64,000 nucleotides of DNA from Burkholderia sp. Bp8963 (lineage in GTDB: Bacteria; Pseudomonadota; Gammaproteobacteria; Burkholderiales; Burkholderiaceae), in assembly GCF_003854275.1 (NCBI RefSeq), contig NZ_QTQP01000022.1, forward strand, positions 1 through 64,000. The letters are read 5' to 3'. A program made the translations under genes and the position numbers. The notes below the pieces were generated by a model. That model had not been told where the DNA came from. It did not search any database and saw only the letters and a list, made by a program, of their open reading frames with translations. Shown piece by piece: positions 1 through 8,647 of this stretch (positions within the stretch are counted from its first letter, which is position 1; every line of letters starts with the position of its first letter).

Positions 1-976
1 GGTTCGCCTGCACCGCCGTCTCCGCGTTGCTCGATACGGTCGCCGTCATCTCCGCCATCGACGCCGCCGTCTGCTGCACGCTCGACGCGGCCTGCTCGGT
101 GCGCGCGCTCAGGTCGTTGTTGCCCTGCGCGATCTCGTTGCTCGCGCGCTGCACGTTGTGCACCTGCTCGCTGACGTCATCGACGAGCCAGCGGAACATC
201 AGCCCGAGCTGGTTGATCGTGCGCAGCGTCATGCCGATCTCGTCGACACGGTTCATCTGCTCGCCGGTGCGGCTCTCGCCGGTCGCGACGCGCAACGCCT
301 GGTCGCGCAACTGCATGAGCGGACGCACGATCTGCGCATCGAGCCACAGGCCGGCGGCCGTGGCTGCGCCCACCGTTACCGCCGCGAACGCCGCGAGCGG
401 GCCGCTCTGCAGGCCGCATGCCCAGCCCGCGCCCACCACGACCGGCGCAAGCGCGAGCAGCGACACATTGAGCCGCCAGCGCACCGACATCGTCTGGAAC
501 AGCGACGTGAAGCCGGCCAGACCCTTGCGGACAATCAGCCCCTTGTGGAAATGACGGTTGCCCGCCCGGCCTTCGCGGAATTCCTTGTAGAGCGCTTCGG
601 CGGCCGCGATCTCGTCGCGCGACGCCTTCGTGCGCACTGACATATAGCCCTGCGGCTGCCCGTTGCGCATCACTGGCACCGTATTCGAGCGCACCCAGTA
701 ATGGTCGCCATTCTTGCGGCGGTTCTTCACGAGCGCGGTCCACGGCTCGCCGCCCTTCAGCGTCGCCCACATGTCGGCGAACGCCTCCTTCGGCATGTCC
801 GGGTGACGCACGACGTTGTGCGGCTGGCCCTCGATCTCCTCGGGAGAGAATCCGCTGACCTGGATGAATGCGGCGTTCGCGTAGGTGACGTAGCTTTCCG
901 CGTCGGTGGTCGACATCAGTGTCGCGTCGTCGGGAAACTCGAACTCGCGTTGCGTGACGGGCTGGTTGTTGCGCAT
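1..976 (-). CDS. Aer-like methyl-accepting chemotaxis protein, 3' end outside window
   Basis: Membrane chemoreceptor that would sense redox or energy state through an N-terminal PAS domain and signal to CheA/CheW. About 325 codons lie in the window, and the gene runs off the left edge inside the cytoplasmic signalling domain. It is collinear with the next gene at an exact offset of 1850 bp, and its start (ATG at 976, [13 protein letters not shown]) matches that of the neighbour. PAS comes first, then a short hydrophobic region, a HAMP-like linker and the start of the signalling coiled coil. The last 245 bp at the window edge are almost identical to the neighbour, while the linker and membrane region has diverged. 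The family call is firm; the ligand is unknown. Confidence 0.9.
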   Translation of the reverse strand, partial: MRNNQPVTQREFEFPDDATLMSTTDAESYVTYANAAFIQVSGFSPEEIEGQPHNVVRHPDMPKEAFADMWATLKGGEPWTALVKNRRKNGDHYWVRSNTVPVMRNGQPQGYMSVRTKASRDEIAAAEALYKEFREGRAGNRHFHKGLIVRKGLAGFTSLFQTMSVRWRLNVSLLALAPVVVGAGWACGLQSGPLAAFAAVTVGAATAAGLWLDAQIVRPLMQLRDQALRVATGESRTGEQMNRVDEIGMTLRTINQLGLMFRWLVDDVSEQVHNVQRASNEIAQGNNDLSARTEQAASSVQQTAASMAEMTATVSSNAETAVQAN

Positions 977-1079
977 GGTATGGGGCTCCGATTGGCGGAT
1001 CTTGCGCCCGCTTGTCGATTGACGAATCGAGACTCGATGCATCGCGGTTTATCCGCATGCGGTTGGTCAGACCCTCATG

Positions 1080-1106
1080 CTTTCGGCACGATTTCCGGAA
1101 ACATGA
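1080..1106 (-). promoter_or_regulatory. candidate sigma-28 (FliA) promoter for the first chemoreceptor
   Basis: On the minus strand TCATGTTT, 11 bases, then GCCGAAAG resembles the flagellar sigma-28 consensus TAAAGTTT-N11-GCCGATAA. It sits about 104 bp before the ATG, exactly where the better-matching copy lies ahead of the tandem paralogue. Confidence 0.45.
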
Positions 1107-1281
1107 CCCATACTCGGGAAAAACATGCACTAAATTTGCGCCTTCATGCGCTCATCAAACGGTTTGTTTATTGATGAACCACGAGCCACGCCCGGCAAGG
1201 GTTTGACGCTTATCCGCCGATCAATTCAGAGGCAATCCCTACGCGTCGCGTTGACAGATAAATAACCGGAAGGGGATGCGG

Positions 1282-2826
1282 TCACCTGAACACGTTCACC
1301 GCATCCACCAGCCGCGTTGCCTGCTGCTTCAGGCTCTCCGATGCCGCCGCACTCTGCTCGACGAGCGCCGCGTTCTGCTGCGTGATGCTGTCGAGATGCA
1401 CGACCGCCTGGTCGACCTGCGCGACGCCCGAACTCTGCTCGGTGGTCGACGCGCTGATCTCCGCGATCAGGTCCGACACGCGCTTCACCTGCGCGACGAT
1501 GTCCTCCATCGTCCGGCCCGCGTCGTCGACGAGCTGCGCACCGGACGCGATCCGCCCGACGCTGTTCTCGATCAGCGTCTTGATCTCCTTCGCCGCATTC
1601 GCGCTGCGCTGCGCGAGCGCCCGCACCTCGCCCGCGACAACCGCGAAGCCGCGCCCCTGATCGCCCGCCCGCGCGGCCTCGACCGCCGCGTTCAATGCAA
1701 GGATGTTGGTCTGGAACGCGATCCCGTCGATCACGCCGATGATGTCCGAGATCCGGCGCGAGCTCGCGGTGATGTCGTTCATCGTCGTGACGATCTCCGA
1801 TACCGCCTGCCCGCCACGCTCGGCTGCGTCGCTCGCGGTCACCGCGAGCTGGTTCGCCTGCACCGCCGTCTCCGCGTTGCTCGATACGGTCGCCGTCATC
1901 TCCGCCATCGACGCCGCCGTCTGCTGCACGCTCGACGCGGCCTGCTCGGTGCGCGCGCTCAGGTCGTTGTTGCCCTGCGCGATCTCGTTGCTCGCGCGCT
2001 GCACGTTGTGCACCTGCTCGCTGACGTCGTCGACGAGCCAGCGGAACATCAGCCCGAGCTGGTTGATCGTGCGCAGCGTCATGCCGATCTCGTCGACGCG
2101 GTTCATCCGCACGCCGCGGCGGCTCTCGCCGGTCGCGACGTTCAGCGCCTGGTCGCGCAGCCGCTTCAGCGGACGCACGATCTGCGCGTCGAGCCACGCG
2201 CCGGCCGCCACCGCGATCCCGACCGTCGCCGCCGCGAACGCCGCGAGCGGTCCGCCCGCCAGGCCGCATGCCCAGCCCGCGCCAATGACGGCCGGCGCCA
2301 TCGCGAGCAGCGCCGCGTGGATCCGCCAGCGCACCGACATCGTCTGGAACAGCGACGCGATGCGGAACAGCCCCGTGCGGACGATCAGCCCCTTGTGGAA
2401 CCGGCGGCTGCCGGCCCGGCCTTCGCGGAAGTCGCGATACAGCGCTTCGGCGGCGGCGATCTCGTCGCGCGGCGCCTTCGTGCGCACCGACATGTAACCC
2501 TGCGGCTCGCCATTGCGCATCACCGGCACCGCGTTCGCGCGCACCCAGTAGTGATCGCCGTTCTTGCGGCGGTTCTTCACGAGCGCGGACCACGCCTCGC
2601 CGCCCTTCAGCGTCGCCCACATGTCGACGAACGCCTCCTTCGGCATGTCCGGGTGACGCACGACGTTGTGCGGCTGGCCTTCGAGCTCGTCGCCGGCAAA
2701 CCCGCTCACCTGGATGAAGGTCGCGTTCGCATAGGTGATGATGCTGTTGGCATCGGTGGTCGACATCAGCGTCGCGTCGTCGGGAAACTCGAACTCGCGT
2801 TGCGTGACGGGCTGGTTGTTGCGCAT
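1282..2826 (-). CDS. Aer-like methyl-accepting chemotaxis protein
   Basis: A 514-residue energy-taxis receptor. A PAS fold spans roughly residues 15-115, with '[12 protein letters not shown]' and '[10 protein letters not shown]', typical of Aer. A hydrophobic hairpin at about 168-212 would anchor it in the inner membrane, and a HAMP-like segment follows to about 275. The signalling domain carries the conserved hairpin tip around residues 370-410 ('[14 protein letters not shown]', '[16 protein letters not shown]'). There is no large periplasmic domain, so sensing is probably cytoplasmic through the PAS cofactor; in the Aer family this is FAD, which cannot be confirmed here. It is the upstream member of a tandem pair, and the ATG lies 104 bp from a sigma-28-like promoter. 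Confidence 0.93.
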   Translation of the reverse strand: MRNNQPVTQREFEFPDDATLMSTTDANSIITYANATFIQVSGFAGDELEGQPHNVVRHPDMPKEAFVDMWATLKGGEAWSALVKNRRKNGDHYWVRANAVPVMRNGEPQGYMSVRTKAPRDEIAAAEALYRDFREGRAGSRRFHKGLIVRTGLFRIASLFQTMSVRWRIHAALLAMAPAVIGAGWACGLAGGPLAAFAAATVGIAVAAGAWLDAQIVRPLKRLRDQALNVATGESRRGVRMNRVDEIGMTLRTINQLGLMFRWLVDDVSEQVHNVQRASNEIAQGNNDLSARTEQAASSVQQTAASMAEMTATVSSNAETAVQANQLAVTASDAAERGGQAVSEIVTTMNDITASSRRISDIIGVIDGIAFQTNILALNAAVEAARAGDQGRGFAVVAGEVRALAQRSANAAKEIKTLIENSVGRIASGAQLVDDAGRTMEDIVAQVKRVSDLIAEISASTTEQSSGVAQVDQAVVHLDSITQQNAALVEQSAAASESLKQQATRLVDAVNVFR

Positions 2827-2929
2827 GTGCTGGGCTCCGAACGGCGGGTCTCTCGCCCGCCTCAGGATTGAAGACTCGGGACCGGTCGCATGCGGGACGC
2901 ACCCGCACGATTCTGGTCAGACCCCTGTA

Positions 2930-2956
2930 CTTTCGGCAATCTTTTCGAAAACCTTA
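2930..2956 (-). promoter_or_regulatory. sigma-28 (FliA) type promoter
   Basis: On the minus strand TAAGGTTT is separated by 11 bases from GCCGAAAG. The consensus is TAAAGTTT-N11-GCCGATAA, so the -35 matches 7 of 8 and the -10 matches 6 of 8. Its place ahead of a chemoreceptor gene fits co-expression with flagella. Confidence 0.6.
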
Positions 2957-3067
2957 CCCCTCGCGCCGAAAACCACTTCTAAATTCGGCGTGTTCTGATC
3001 TGCGTCAAGGATCGTGTCCGGAAATCCGGCTTGAGCCCGTCCCGCCAAGCGTTTCCGGTTATCGCAC

Positions 3068-3301
3068 TTCGCCGGCGCAGAGGCCGCGCTGGCATTGGCG
3101 CGCGCGCACGACTGCCGATTTGCGGTGCTCGCCGACGGGAGCCCGTCGTGCGGAAGCAGCTTCATCTATGACGGGAGTTTCGCGAACCGGCGGCATGCCG
3201 GCGCCGGCGTCACGGCAGCGTTGCTGCGGCAGCATGGCATCGAGGTGTTCGCGGATACGGAGATCGACGCGCTCAGCGCGCGCCTCGCGCAAATTTCCTG
3301 A
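3068..3301 (+). pseudogene. 5'-truncated DUF523 gene remnant
   Basis: The reading frame 'GAEAALALARAHDCRFAVL' then 'DGSPSCGSSFIYDGSF' and 'GAGVTAALLRQHGIEVF' is the C-terminal half of a DUF523 (YbbK-type) protein, including its SPSCGS motif. Intact members are about twice this length and begin with a cysteine-containing N-terminal motif. Here the upstream frame meets a stop at 3032, and no N-terminal half is present, because the preceding DNA is the promoter region of the chemoreceptor. It is read as a decayed fragment and is probably not expressed. A translated product of about 68 residues from a TTG at 3095 is possible but unlikely to be functional. Confidence 0.75.
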
Positions 3302-3378
3302 GGGGGAGGGAGGCCCGTTCGGCACGGCGGTTGTCGTGCCGCGTGGTCCATCGATCGGAGCGCGCTCGCCAATGCTGC

Positions 3379-3435
3379 GCGGCAACGCGATCGGGAACGC
3401 GGTCGGGAATGAGATTGGAAAAGCGATCGGCAACG
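3379..3435. repeat. 12-bp degenerate tandem repeat
   Basis: Four full units and a partial fifth related to GGsAACGCGATC follow one another between the DUF523 remnant and the thiolase stop. Units differ by one to four bases. No gene is assigned to it. Confidence 0.7.
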
Positions 3436-3465
3436 GCGAAGCGGGCCGACTCCGGCCGCTTCGCC
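3435..3465 (-). terminator. hairpin downstream of the thiolase gene
   Basis: GGCGAAGCGG pairs with CCGCTTCGCC around an 11-base loop, 14 bp beyond the thiolase stop on the minus strand. The following U-run is weak, so termination efficiency is uncertain. Confidence 0.5.
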
Positions 3466-3478
3466 GCATCACTTCAGG

Positions 3479-4681
3479 TCAGACGCGCTCGATCGCGATC
3501 GCGATGCCCTGACCGACGCCGATGCACATCGTGCACAGCGCGTAACGCCCGTTCGTGCGATGCAGCTGGTACATCGCGGTCGTCACGAGACGCGCGCCGG
3601 ACGCGCCGAGCGGGTGACCGAGCGCGATCGCGCCGCCGTTCGGATTCACGCGCGGATCGTCGTCCGCGACGCCGAGCATGCGCAGCACCGCGAGACCTTG
3701 CGACGCGAACGCCTCGTTCAGTTCGATCACGTCGAACTGGTCGATCGTCATGCCGAGCCGCGCGAGCAGCTTCTGCGTGGCCGGCGCCGGGCCGATGCCC
3801 ATCACGCGCGGCGCAACGCCCGCGGTCGCAATGCCGAGCACGCGTGCGCGCGGGATCAGGCCGAAGCGCTTCGCGCTCTCCTCGTTCGCGAGCAGCAGCG
3901 CGGCTGCACCGTCGTTCACGCCCGATGCGTTGCCGGCCGTCACCGTGCCGTCCGGCCGCACGACGCCCTTGAGCTTCGCCAGCGTTTCCAGCGACGTCTC
4001 GCGCGGATGCTCGTCGCGCGCGACAACGACCGGATCGCCCTTCTTCTGCGGAATCGTCACCGCGACGATTTCCTCGGCGAGCGTGCCGTCCTGCTGCGCA
4101 CGCGCGGCCTTCTGCTGGCTGCGCAGTGCGAACAGGTCCTGATCGGCGCGGCTGATGTTGTAGTCGGTCGCGACGTTCTCGGCCGTCTCCGGCATCGAAT
4201 CGACGCCGTGCAGCTGTTTCATCAGCGGATTCACGAAACGCCAGCCGATCGTCGTGTCGAAGATGTCGGCTTGCCGCGCGAACGCGCTCGCCGACTTGCC
4301 CATCACGAACGGCGCGCGCGTCATGCTCTCGACGCCGCCCGCGATCATCAGCGCGGCCTCGCCGGACTTGATCGCGCGCGCGGCGGCACCGACCGCGTCC
4401 ATCCCCGAGCCACACAGGCGGTTGATCGTCGAGCCCGGCACGACCTGCGGCAGGCCCGCGAGCAGCAGCGACATGCGCGCGACGTTGCGATTGTCCTCGC
4501 CGGCCTGGTTCGCACAGCCGTAGATCACGTCGTCGACCGCGGACCAGTCGACATCGCGGTTGCGCTCGACGAGCGCCTTGAGCGGCACCGCGCCCAGGTC
4601 GTCGGCGCGCACGCCGGACAGCGCGCCGCCATAACGCCCGATCGGGGTGCGGATCGCGTCACACAGGAAAGCTTCGGTCAT
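3479..4681 (-). CDS. pcaF: 3-oxoadipyl-CoA thiolase
   Basis: A 400-residue thiolase of the beta-ketoadipate pathway. It cleaves 3-oxoadipyl-CoA with CoA to succinyl-CoA and acetyl-CoA, the last step of protocatechuate/catechol degradation. The nucleophile is Cys90 ('RLCGSGMD'), with His356 ('GHPLG') and Cys386 ('CTMCIGVGQG') completing the active site. The N-terminus 'FLCDAIRTPIGRYGG' and the segment 'YGCANQAGEDNRNVARM' are typical of PcaF rather than of biosynthetic acetoacetyl-CoA thiolases. It is monocistronic and divergent from an IclR regulator. The other pca genes are not in the window, as is common when this pathway is scattered. The related phenylacetate thiolase PaaJ is the main alternative. 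Confidence 0.85.
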   Translation of the reverse strand: MTEAFLCDAIRTPIGRYGGALSGVRADDLGAVPLKALVERNRDVDWSAVDDVIYGCANQAGEDNRNVARMSLLLAGLPQVVPGSTINRLCGSGMDAVGAAARAIKSGEAALMIAGGVESMTRAPFVMGKSASAFARQADIFDTTIGWRFVNPLMKQLHGVDSMPETAENVATDYNISRADQDLFALRSQQKAARAQQDGTLAEEIVAVTIPQKKGDPVVVARDEHPRETSLETLAKLKGVVRPDGTVTAGNASGVNDGAAALLLANEESAKRFGLIPRARVLGIATAGVAPRVMGIGPAPATQKLLARLGMTIDQFDVIELNEAFASQGLAVLRMLGVADDDPRVNPNGGAIALGHPLGASGARLVTTAMYQLHRTNGRYALCTMCIGVGQGIAIAIERV

Positions 4682-4743
4682 CAGTGTCTCCGGGTAATGG
4701 AACGGGCGCCCCCCGTTGCATGGTTCGCCGGGATGCGCTTAAA

Positions 4744-4778
4744 TGTTCTATATACGAACATAAGATCGCTTATCGAAC
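4744..4778. promoter_or_regulatory. IclR/PcaR-type operator between pcaF and its regulator
   Basis: Two GTTC/GAAC elements stand in the 213-bp divergent region: the palindrome GTTC-TATATAC-GAAC at 4745-4759, and GTTCGATAAGCGATC on the minus strand at 4764-4778. The second resembles the PcaR box GTTCGATAATCGCAC known from Pseudomonas. They lie 64-98 bp before the thiolase ATG. Confidence 0.6.
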
Positions 4779-4894
4779 GTTCAGGGCATCATAGGGAGTG
4801 CGGGGACGACCTGTCAAGCGCCGGCGACGGCCGTGCGGTTGGCGTGTCTGGCCCCATGCGCTATCTTCTCGGCTGCACGATATTCCGACAGGTC

Positions 4895-5683
4895 ATGACT
4901 ACCGAAGACATCCAGGCCAAACCCGGCGACTCCTACGTCCAGTCGTTCGCACGCGGGCTCGCCGTGATCCGCGCGTTCGACTCGGACCATCCCGAACAGA
5001 CGCTCACCGAAGTCGCGTCGGCGACGGGCCTGACGCGCGCGGGCGCGCGCCGGATCCTTCTCACGCTGCAGACGCTCGGCTACGTCGAGGCGGACGGCCG
5101 GCTGTTCCGGCTCACGCCGAAGATACTCGAGCTCGGCTTCGCATACCTGACGTCGATGCCGTTCTGGAACCTCGCCGAACCGGTGATGGAGCAGCTTTCC
5201 GCGCAGATTCACGAAAGCTGCTCGGCGGCCGTGCTCGACCGCACCGAGATCGTCTACGTGCTGCGCGTGCCGACGCACAAGATCATGACGATCAACCTGT
5301 CGATCGGCAGCCGGCTGCCCGCGTACTGCACGTCGATGGGACGCGTGCTGCTGTCCGCGCTCGACGACGCGGCGCTCGACGAGACGCTCGCGCAGAGCCC
5401 CATCCGCGCGCACACGCCGCGCACGATTACGGACCTCGGCGAACTGAAGGCCACGATCGCACAGGTGCGCCAGCAGGGCTGGGCGATCGTCGACCAGGAA
5501 CTGGAAGTGGGTCTGCTGTCGATCTCGGCGCCGATCCGCAACCGGCGCGGGCAGATCATCGCGGCGATGAACGTCAGCGGCAATGCGCAGCGCCATTCCG
5601 CGAAGCAGATGGTGAAGGAGTTTCTCGGCCCGTTGCAGCAGGCCGCGCAAACCGTGTCGGAGCTGGTTGCGCGAAGGGGGTGA
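4895..5683 (+). CDS. pcaR: IclR-family regulator, PcaR-like
   Basis: A 262-residue DNA-binding regulator that probably controls pcaF. A winged helix-turn-helix occupies about residues 15-75 ('LTEVASATGLTRAGARRIL', 'LQTLGYVEADGRLFRLTP'), and the IclR effector domain follows to the C-terminus ('LPAYCTSMGRVLLSAL', 'ISAPIRN', 'AAMNVSGNA'). PcaR members activate pca genes in response to 3-oxoadipate; that ligand is inferred from family and context. ATG 4895 is chosen because the start 'MTTEDIQAKPGDSYVQSFARG' matches family length. The open frame continues far upstream, but through the divergent operator and the antisense of pcaF. Confidence 0.8.
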   Translation: MTTEDIQAKPGDSYVQSFARGLAVIRAFDSDHPEQTLTEVASATGLTRAGARRILLTLQTLGYVEADGRLFRLTPKILELGFAYLTSMPFWNLAEPVMEQLSAQIHESCSAAVLDRTEIVYVLRVPTHKIMTINLSIGSRLPAYCTSMGRVLLSALDDAALDETLAQSPIRAHTPRTITDLGELKATIAQVRQQGWAIVDQELEVGLLSISAPIRNRRGQIIAAMNVSGNAQRHSAKQMVKEFLGPLQQAAQTVSELVARRG

Positions 5684-5690
5684 CGCGGCA

Positions 5691-5738
5691 CGCCGCCTGC
5701 AACGATCGCACGTCAACGCGCGATCGTTGCAGGCGGCG
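5691..5738. terminator. shared bidirectional terminator
   Basis: A perfect 18-bp stem (CGCCGCCTGCAACGATCG and its complement) encloses a 12-base loop, 7 bp after the regulator stop and 10 bp before the stop of the convergent binding-protein gene. It can serve both transcripts. Confidence 0.8.
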
Positions 5739-5748
5739 CTACCGTTGG

Positions 5749-6903
5749 TTACATCTTGACCTGGTCGAGGAAGGTCTTCTTCCCGCTCTTGTAGCCGTAG
5801 ATCGAAATGATGCCGTGCGTGAGGTCGCCCTTCGGGTCGAAGGTCGTCGTGCCGATCACGCCGTCATACTTCGTCGACGGCATCACCGCGAGAATCTTCG
5901 CGGCATCGGTCGAGTTCGCACGCTTCATCGCGTCGACGACGATGTAGACGGCGTCATACGCAAACGGCGCGTCGAACTTGATGCCCTGGTTGAAGCGCTT
6001 CTGGTACTTGGCCTGGAACGCCGCGCCACCCGGCATCTTCTCGAGCGCCGCGCCGGCTTGCGAGCACAGCACGTTGTCGGCCGCCGGGCCGGCCAGCTCG
6101 GCCAGCTGGTCGGTGCACACGCCGTCTCCCGACAGGACCTTCGCGCGCAGGCCGAGCTGCTTCGCCTGTTTCGCGAGCGGGCCGCCCGTCGCGTCCATGC
6201 CGCCGTACATGATCGCGTCCGGATTCTCGCCCTTGATCTTGGTCAGAATCGCGCGGAAATCGACTGCCTTGTCGTTCGTCGCGTCGTGCGACACCACCTT
6301 CAGGCCGAGTGCCTTCGCCTTCTTCTCGAACTCGTTCGCGAGACCCTGGCCGTAAGCGGTCGAATCGTCGACGACGGCCACGCTCTTGATACCCTTCGAC
6401 TGCGCATAGCTCGCGAGCGCCGGGCCCTGCTGCGCATCGGTCGCGACGACGCGGTACGTTGTCTTGAAGCCTTGCAGCGTGTAGGTCGGGTTCGTGGCCG
6501 ACGGCGAGATCTGCACGATGCCCGCGTCGCTATAGATCTTCGACGCCGGAATCGACGTGCCGGAGTTCAGGTGCCCGATGACAGCGACGACCTTGTTGTC
6601 GACGAGCTTCTGTGCGACTTGCGTCGCCTGCCGCGGGTCGGCCCCGTCATCCTGTGCGTCGAGCTGCAGCGTGATCTTCTGGCCGCCGATCGTGAGCCCC
6701 TTGGCGTTGATTTCCTCGACCGCGAGACGGGCGCCGTTTTCATTGTCCTTGCCGAGGTGGGCAATGCCGCCCGTCGTCGGTTCGACGCTGCCGATCTTGA
6801 CGACCTGATCGGCCATCGCGGACGCCGCGGCGGCAAAGGCCAGGGTTGCGACGGCACCAGTGAGTACAGGCTTGCACAGCTTGACCGCAATGTTTCGTTC
6901 CAT
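5749..6903 (-). CDS. branched-chain amino-acid ABC transporter binding protein (LivK/LivJ type)
   Basis: A 384-residue periplasmic solute-binding protein of the Peripla_BP_6 family. A signal peptide with a hydrophobic core ('AVATLAFAAAASAMA') should be cleaved near residue 31. The mature protein begins 'DQVVKIGSVEPTTGGIAHLG', the standard Liv opening, and carries 'ENGARLAVEEINAKG' and 'AVIGHLNSGTSIPAS'. No permease or ATPase genes flank it, so it must share the membrane components of a LivHMGF system encoded elsewhere. Leucine, isoleucine and valine are the usual ligands, but this family also binds amides and aromatics. A 13-bp direct repeat lies just before the start. Confidence 0.88.
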   Translation of the reverse strand: MERNIAVKLCKPVLTGAVATLAFAAAASAMADQVVKIGSVEPTTGGIAHLGKDNENGARLAVEEINAKGLTIGGQKITLQLDAQDDGADPRQATQVAQKLVDNKVVAVIGHLNSGTSIPASKIYSDAGIVQISPSATNPTYTLQGFKTTYRVVATDAQQGPALASYAQSKGIKSVAVVDDSTAYGQGLANEFEKKAKALGLKVVSHDATNDKAVDFRAILTKIKGENPDAIMYGGMDATGGPLAKQAKQLGLRAKVLSGDGVCTDQLAELAGPAADNVLCSQAGAALEKMPGGAAFQAKYQKRFNQGIKFDAPFAYDAVYIVVDAMKRANSTDAAKILAVMPSTKYDGVIGTTTFDPKGDLTHGIISIYGYKSGKKTFLDQVKM

Positions 6904-6923
6904 CTGCCCTCTCCAAAGAAGTT

Positions 6924-6949
6924 GATCGTTTTATCTGATCGTTCTATCG
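6924..6949. promoter_or_regulatory. 13-bp tandem direct repeat upstream of the Liv-type gene
   Basis: GATCGTTTTATCT is followed at once by GATCGTTCTATCG, ending 21 bp before the ATG at 6903 (minus strand). The position, close to the likely promoter and ribosome-binding region, suggests a regulator or RNA-level control site. Confidence 0.4.
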
Positions 6950-7186
6950 ACGTCTCGATCGGTTCGGCCGGATTCCCAGGCTCTGTCAGCTTGATCGGCA
7001 AAGCCCCATGCCCCACGGGGCGGATCGCCTGCGCGCAGCGCTCGCGTCCGGCGGTCGCTTTCTCGACGCCGGTGATCATGCACTAAATTTGGTTCGAACG
7101 GGATATGAATCCTGTTCGGCGGCGCCGCGTCATGTCGCATGCGGGGAGTCGTCGGCCAGGCACGCCGACGACGTGCGCCGCCGGCG

Positions 7187-8374
7187 TTACCGGCCGAGAT
7201 AGCGCTCCACGAGGCGCGTCCAGAACGCCGCGCCGATCGGCAGGTTGCGATCGTTGAAGTCGTACTTCGGGTTGTGGACCATGCAGCCGTCTTCGCCTGC
7301 GCCGTTGCCGAGCCGCACGAACGAGCCCGGGCGCTGCTGCAGCATGAACGCGAAATCCTCGCTGCCCATCAGCAGGTCGGCCTGCTCGACGACGTTCGCG
7401 TCGCCGACCAGTTCGCGCGCGACCTGCGCGGCGAAATCGGTTTCCGCATCCGAGTTTACGACCACCGGGTAGCCTTCGATGTACTCGACATGCGCGATCG
7501 CGCCGTAGCTCGCGGCCTGCGACTCGGCGATCGCGACGATGCGGCGCTTCAGCAGCGCGCGCACGTCGGGGCTGAACGAGCGCACGCTCAGTTCGAGACG
7601 CGCGCCGTGCGGGATCACGTTGTTCGCGGTGCCCGCGTGCATCGAGCCGACCGTGACGACTGCCGGCTGTGCGGGATCGACATTGCGCGCGACGATTGTC
7701 TGCAGCGCCATCACGATGCTCGCGGCGACGACGACCGGATCGACGCTCAGGTGCGGGCGCGCCGCGTGGCCGCCGACGCCTTCGATCGTGATGATCGCCT
7801 TGTCGCCCGCCGACATGAACGGACCGCGCCGCGTGAGGAACACGCCGGGCGCCGCACCCGGATGATTGTGCATGCCGAACACCGCGTCGCACGGGAAGCG
7901 CTCGAACAGGCCGTCGTCGATCATCTTCTTCGCGCCGCTGTCGACGCCATGCTCTTCCGCCGGCTGGAAATACAGGTGCACGGTGCCGGAAAAGTTGCGC
8001 GTCTTCGCGAGATGCTGCGCGGCGCCGAGCAGCATCGTCGTGTGGCCGTCGTGCCCGCATGCGTGCATCTTGCCGTGCGTCGCGCTCGCATACGGCAGGC
8101 CGGTCGCCTCGTGGATCGGCAGCGCGTCCATGTCGGCGCGAATGCCGATGCTGCGCGTGCCGTCGCCAACTTTCAGCGTGCCGACGACGCCCGTCTTGCC
8201 GACGCCGCGCGTGACCTGCCAGCCCCATTGTTCGAGCCGCTCGGCGACGAGCGCGGCCGTTCCGACTTCCTCGTACGCGAGTTCCGGATGGCGGTGGATG
8301 TGATGGCGGATCTCGCGCAGTCCGGCGGTGGCGGTTTGCAGATCTTCGACTTCGGTGAATCGGGTATCGGACAT
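7187..8374 (-). CDS. M20-family amidohydrolase (hippurate hydrolase / aminoacylase-like)
   Basis: A 395-residue cytoplasmic metallopeptidase-fold amidohydrolase of the HipO/IAA-amino acid hydrolase group, which removes acyl groups from N-acylated amino acids. Metal-site motifs are present: 'IHRHPELAYEE', 'GIRADMDALPI', 'MHACGHDGHTTMLLGAA', 'FQPAEEHGVDSGAKKMI' and 'MHNHPG'. A dimerisation domain is inserted near residues 190-300 in the usual way. It is divergent from the hydroxyproline binding-protein gene, and nothing indicates that it belongs to that operon. The substrate cannot be told from sequence. A small stem (CGTCGG/CCGACG, 7150-7170) follows its stop. Confidence 0.88.
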   Translation of the reverse strand: MSDTRFTEVEDLQTATAGLREIRHHIHRHPELAYEEVGTAALVAERLEQWGWQVTRGVGKTGVVGTLKVGDGTRSIGIRADMDALPIHEATGLPYASATHGKMHACGHDGHTTMLLGAAQHLAKTRNFSGTVHLYFQPAEEHGVDSGAKKMIDDGLFERFPCDAVFGMHNHPGAAPGVFLTRRGPFMSAGDKAIITIEGVGGHAARPHLSVDPVVVAASIVMALQTIVARNVDPAQPAVVTVGSMHAGTANNVIPHGARLELSVRSFSPDVRALLKRRIVAIAESQAASYGAIAHVEYIEGYPVVVNSDAETDFAAQVARELVGDANVVEQADLLMGSEDFAFMLQQRPGSFVRLGNGAGEDGCMVHNPKYDFNDRNLPIGAAFWTRLVERYLGR

Positions 8375-8593
8375 GAATGGGCTCCGGCTTCCTGTCTGGC
8401 GGTCCGGCGCACGTGACTGCGGCGGCGTGGAAAGCGAGCCAGTATATCGAGCCGATTTCGATTCAATACGATGTGAAATTTTTTACAAGCGTCCGCGACG
8501 CAGTCTCCCGATCCACCGATCCATCCCGGTCATGCGCGATGTCGCGCGATTCGTCACCGACCACCCCACCCCCACCCACTAGGGCAACCCCCG

Positions 8594-8647
8594 TTGACAG
8601 TCGAATTTTTAGCCTCCTAATATGCATGCAATGCTGCACACAATAAA
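8594..8647 (+). promoter_or_regulatory. promoter-operator of the hydroxyproline binding-protein gene
   Basis: A sigma-70-type TTGACA (8594-8599) and TAATAT (8618-8623) stand 18 bp apart. The 24 bases after the -10 contain CTGCACACAA and match the second promoter of the locus (9781) closely: over 30 bases from TAATAT, 24 are identical. A wider imperfect dyad (GCATGC to GCATGC, 8624-8676, with CACACAA/TTGTGTG arms) surrounds the likely transcription start. The GntR/FCD regulator at the end of the locus is the obvious candidate binder. Confidence 0.7.

Noticed and set aside
3379..3435. GNAIGNAV-like peptide repeat as part of a coding gene
   Set aside because: The surrounding frame shows no homology and has no ribosome site. 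It is listed only as a DNA repeat.
3560..4894. Long in-frame extension upstream of the IclR gene
   Set aside because: It runs through the antisense of pcaF and the divergent operator. The family start is at 4895.
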